Part shown: one piece after another, positions 61,029 to 64,000 of the stretch
Layout: each line of letters opens with the position of its first letter
How positions within the stretch are numbered: the stretch's first letter is position 1
Origin: Candidatus Gastranaerophilales bacterium
GTDB taxonomy: Bacteria; Cyanobacteriota; Vampirovibrionia; Gastranaerophilales; Gastranaerophilaceae
Reading direction: 5' to 3'
NCBI GenBank assembly: GCA_944325875.1
Contig: CALVBU010000005.1
Coordinates: 92,398 to 156,397 of the forward strand
Length of the DNA stretch: 64,000 nt
Notes under the pieces: model-generated
Database searches by the model: none
Told to the model about the DNA's origin: nothing
What the model saw: the letters and a program-made list of their open reading frames with translations, nothing else
Position numbers and translations under genes: made by a program

Positions 61029-64000
61029 ATGAGTTCTAAAAAAAGAAACAAAAAAGCAATAATATTAGCTGTAAGTTCATTATTAGCTTTACAACAAGCT
61101 ATGGTAACGCCATCTATTGCATCACATATAACAGATGCAGGTGGTAATGTATTAAATCCAAATGACCAAACAGGTAATTTTGAGTTTATGCCTGATGCTG
61201 TTAATGGAAGTACAGGTTTTAAACATTTTCAAGATTTTATATTATCAAATGGTGATATCGCAAACTTTATTTTTAAATGGTATCAATCTCAAACAGGTGA
61301 GAATCCTGATTTAGTAATTGAAGGTGGCGATATCAGTAAATTTGTTAACTTTATTGATAACCAAGCAAATATCAGCGGTATTATTAACGCACTTAATGCT
61401 GTAAACGGTGGTTTGAAAACAGATGGACATTTAATATTTGTTGCTCCAAACGGATTAGTCGTTGGTGGTAGCGGTGTATTAAACGTTGGTTCTTTATCTG
61501 TTCTTACTCCAACCCAAGGTTCTTATGACAAACTCAAAGAAGGTATGCCAACTAGCATATCATATACTCCTCAAGGATTTGCAAAAGCTGTAGAAATTGA
61601 TAAAACTTGGGATCCAAATAGTGTTACTCTTGGTAATGGTACAATTAACATTGATGGCGGAATCCTTGCTAGAGGTGATGTTGAGTTAAAAGGCGGTAAA
61701 GTAGATATTAGTTCAACAGGTAAAGTTTTTGCTGGTATTGGTAATAATACTGACAGATTTACCAGAGATCCAAGAGAGTCTGCAGAAGATAATGCTTATG
61801 ATGCAATTAAATCAAGAGCAGATGCTTTGTTTGATGCTTTGGTAAAAACAGATAACATGAATACCGGTAACCAATTCTCATCATCACACGGTAACATTGT
61901 TATTACTTCAAATGTTGGTACAAATGTTGATAAAGGCGGTATGTTAAGAACATACAGTGCCGGTGATATTACAATTGATAATACAGGTCTTGAAGGCGTA
62001 ATTATTAATGGTGAAGTTGCTAACTCTAATGGTAACCTTACAATTACAAACGCAGCTGGAAAAATTGCTTCTACCGGTGTTATCAAAAACAATGGTACAA
62101 TGACAATTCTTAACCACGAAGATGGTACAGGAATTGATTTGGATGGTGAAGTTACTAATAACGGCACAATGAATATTACAAATGAAACAGGTGCTGATGG
62201 TTTAATTATCAGAGGCAATGTTACTAATAATACTGGTGCAGCAACTATCACTAACAAAGTTAATAAATTAAATGTAGAATCTGATGCGAATGTTGTATCT
62301 AACGGTAAATCCTTATTAATGGATAACTCAGGTGTCAACGGTATGAACATTATGGGTCATGTTGACCAAAATAATAAAGGTACACTTGATTTTAAAGGTA
62401 CAAATTCAAATATCATAATTGGTGATAACACTGATAATGATTTCTATGTAACATCTGATGGTGAAACAACTTTCACTATTAACAATGGTAATCTTTATAA
62501 CTATGGTGTTGCAAAAACATTGATTCAAACTACTGATGGTGCAAATTTAACTATGAAAGTTACAGATGGCGCTATCGGTAAAGAAGTTGGTCCTTGCGAT
62601 GACGGTGTTTGTACTGGTATTGGTCCAAACCAAAGAGATTGGACTAAATCTGTTAACGTAAATGTTGACGGTGTTATTACAGCAGAAAGCAAAGGTACAG
62701 GCGCTCTTATTAACCTTGCAAGTGCTAATAAAGATATGAACTTAAATTACGTTAAGTCTGATGGAAGAGTAATTTTGCTTGCTGATGATATTAATAACAA
62801 AGCAACTGATTCTAAACCGACTTACAGTATTTTAAACCGTGCTAAAGATCCAGATACAATTAATATTGAGGGTACAGGTATTTCTGTTGTTGCTGGTAAA
62901 GACATCGGTGAAAAAGGTAAGAAAGTTACTTTCAGACAAAATGGTGTTCAAGATATCTTTGATGGCGATGATGCAACAAAACCACACGTTCCTGATTACA
63001 CAAGCAAAAATTCTCAAGGTGTGGATATGCTTGCAATCCGTGATATTAACGTAAAAGGTATGGATGCCGATGACGGTTCAAAACTTGATACTAATGTTTG
63101 TTCTATGATTGCAAGAACAGGAAGCATTGATGCTGAATTTTCAGGTAATACTTATATTAGAGAAATTACAGCAAATAAAAATATTGATCTTGTAACTCGC
63201 GGTAAAAACTTGTATATTGAAAATTTAGGACTTGTTCCTTCATACCCTCAAGATTACTATGGTCCAAATGATAACATTGTTCCTGAAAAAGTAACAATTA
63301 AAGCATTAGACCTTGGTAGCTACTGGGATGAGAATGAAGCTCCTGAATATGAACATGCAGCAGACTCAACTATCGTTATCAAAAATGGTAGAATAGACGG
63401 TACTACAGCTGGCAGACCATATACACAAGATTTAACTCTAGTTGCAGATAATGCTTACGCTGGTGGCTATTACTTCAACATGGGTAAACATAGAGGTGAA
63501 GATGGTAAATCAAAAGTTACAAAAGATGATTTCACAAACTCTATTAAAAACCTTGATGGTGAAGATATTTCAATCAGAGGTAAAGCTGTAAGACCAGAAG
63601 ATGTTGAAGCTGTTGGTGGCGATCCAACAAATCAAACAAAACCTGGTGGTAACGGTCGTAACTACTATTATGGTGGTAGCGAACAAGGTGATGATCCTAA
63701 CTATGATGTTGATGGTGATCCAATTCCTGATGAAGACAAAGGAACAGAGGATGATGATGATAACCTTGTAGTTCCAACTGAACCAACTGAACCAACAGAT
63801 CCAACCGGTCCAACCGACCCAACAGATCCAACTGGTCCAACTGACCCAACAGACCCAACTGGTCCAACCGACCCAACAGATCCAACTGGTCCAACCGACC
63901 CAACCGACCCAACTGGTCCAACTGACCCAACAGATCCAACCGGTCCAACCGACCCAACAGATCCAACTGGTCCAACTGACCCAACAGATCCAACCGGTCC
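61029..64000 (+). CDS. Haemagglutinin-type exoprotein (TpsA-like), 3' truncated by the window
   Basis: A long signal peptide (about residues 1-31; KKAIILAVSSLLALQQAMV) is followed by a TPS-type secretion domain: HFQDFILSNGDIANFIF, GHLIFVAPNGLVVGGSGVLN, VGSLSVLTP. A beta-helix of repeated short strands (NGEVANSNGNLTITNAAGK; GEVTNNGTMNITNETGA) continues to about residue 860. A Pro/Thr/Asp-rich repeat begins near residue 917 and runs past the window end; 990 codons are seen. GAGG lies 7 bases before the ATG. It is a likely adhesin secreted across the outer membrane by a TpsB partner not in the window. Confidence 0.82.
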   Translation, partial: MSSKKRNKKAIILAVSSLLALQQAMVTPSIASHITDAGGNVLNPNDQTGNFEFMPDAVNGSTGFKHFQDFILSNGDIANFIFKWYQSQTGENPDLVIEGGDISKFVNFIDNQANISGIINALNAVNGGLKTDGHLIFVAPNGLVVGGSGVLNVGSLSVLTPTQGSYDKLKEGMPTSISYTPQGFAKAVEIDKTWDPNSVTLGNGTINIDGGILARGDVELKGGKVDISSTGKVFAGIGNNTDRFTRDPRESAEDNAYDAIKSRADALFDALVKTDNMNTGNQFSSSHGNIVITSNVGTNVDKGGMLRTYSAGDITIDNTGLEGVIINGEVANSNGNLTITNAAGKIASTGVIKNNGTMTILNHEDGTGIDLDGEVTNNGTMNITNETGADGLIIRGNVTNNTGAATITNKVNKLNVESDANVVSNGKSLLMDNSGVNGMNIMGHVDQNNKGTLDFKGTNSNIIIGDNTDNDFYVTSDGETTFTINNGNLYNYGVAKTLIQTTDGANLTMKVTDGAIGKEVGPCDDGVCTGIGPNQRDWTKSVNVNVDGVITAESKGTGALINLASANKDMNLNYVKSDGRVILLADDINNKATDSKPTYSILNRAKDPDTINIEGTGISVVAGKDIGEKGKKVTFRQNGVQDIFDGDDATKPHVPDYTSKNSQGVDMLAIRDINVKGMDADDGSKLDTNVCSMIARTGSIDAEFSGNTYIREITANKNIDLVTRGKNLYIENLGLVPSYPQDYYGPNDNIVPEKVTIKALDLGSYWDENEAPEYEHAADSTIVIKNGRIDGTTAGRPYTQDLTLVADNAYAGGYYFNMGKHRGEDGKSKVTKDDFTNSIKNLDGEDISIRGKAVRPEDVEAVGGDPTNQTKPGGNGRNYYYGGSEQGDDPNYDVDGDPIPDEDKGTEDDDDNLVVPTEPTEPTDPTGPTDPTDPTGPTDPTDPTGPTDPTDPTGPTDPTDPTGPTDPTDPTGPTDPTDPTGPTDPTDPTG
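63807..64000 (+). repeat. 27-bp tandem repeat encoding GPTDPTDPT
   Basis: Seven complete 27-bp units (GGT at 63807, every 27 bases to 63996) and the start of an eighth at the window edge. Synonymous differences are present (ACC/ACT/ACA), so the units are not perfectly homogenised. Confidence 0.95.

Noticed and set aside
61796..62350. A 184-codon minus-strand frame
   Set aside because: Antisense shadow of the haemagglutinin-type gene; its Pro/Leu/Val composition mirrors the beta-helix codons.
63697..63993. A 98-codon minus-strand frame of LDQLDLLGR-like repeats
   Set aside because: Complement of the 27-bp coding repeat; not an independent gene.

Overview
The window is AT-rich chromosomal DNA from a bacterium with a Gram-negative-type envelope. 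It encodes an outer-membrane porin, a large TpsA-type adhesin and an S-layer-homology (SLH) surface protein. There are no photosynthesis genes. Protein style, the SLH protein and an apparent replication origin beside dnaN with cyanobacterial-looking DnaA boxes point to a non-photosynthetic relative of Cyanobacteria (Melainabacteria/Vampirovibrionia, most likely gut Gastranaerophilales). The taxonomic call is inference; no rRNA gene is present.

Layout. 1-4783: replication and transcription core on the minus strand (dnaN, a probable oriC at 1352-1581, rpoD overlapping dnaG). 4880-9638: a receiver/histidine kinase, two Xer recombinases, a BioD-like ATPase and a small HTH repressor with a perfect operator. 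9735-19074: TPR protein, engB, small unknown proteins, CrcB-type fluoride channel, endonuclease IV, two tandem paralogous small proteins, a possible Cys/His deamidase-like protein and lepA. 19221-31657: prmC, a DUF3137 protein, an ion transporter, a GT39-type glycosyltransferase, dnaB, a lytic transglycosylase, a porin, an Orn/Lys/Arg decarboxylase and two MarR regulators. 32461-33195: tRNA-Glu, gdx, tRNA-Thr, tRNA-Ser.

33169-42614 is an integrated element of about 9.4 kb. It sits in the 3' end of tRNA-Ser(TGA) and is bounded by a 30-bp exact direct repeat. Its gene order resembles phage-inducible chromosomal islands: a leftward integrase plus CI-like repressor, diverging from an excisionase-like HTH protein, a DUF3987 protein and a zinc-finger/Toprim primase. 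A 58-nt hairpin lies between the last two. Further in are a winged-helix-like protein, a short antisense RNA candidate and a GIY-YIG protein. Cargo genes (membrane protein, HTH protein, secreted coiled-coil protein, unknown soluble protein) lie beside the integrase. No capsid, tail, terminase or conjugation gene is present.

42704-64000: a probable ADP-ribosyltransferase just outside attR, ffh with a pilin-like gene, the Cys-rich SLH protein, an amino-acid-binding lipoprotein, a DUF721 protein, a DHH phosphoesterase, a BrkB-like membrane protein, hisS, two nucleotidyltransferase-like genes, an acyltransferase, a peroxiredoxin, a 961-residue protein with 16 octapeptide repeats, and the first 990 codons of a haemagglutinin-type exoprotein that runs off the window in a Pro/Thr-rich tandem repeat.
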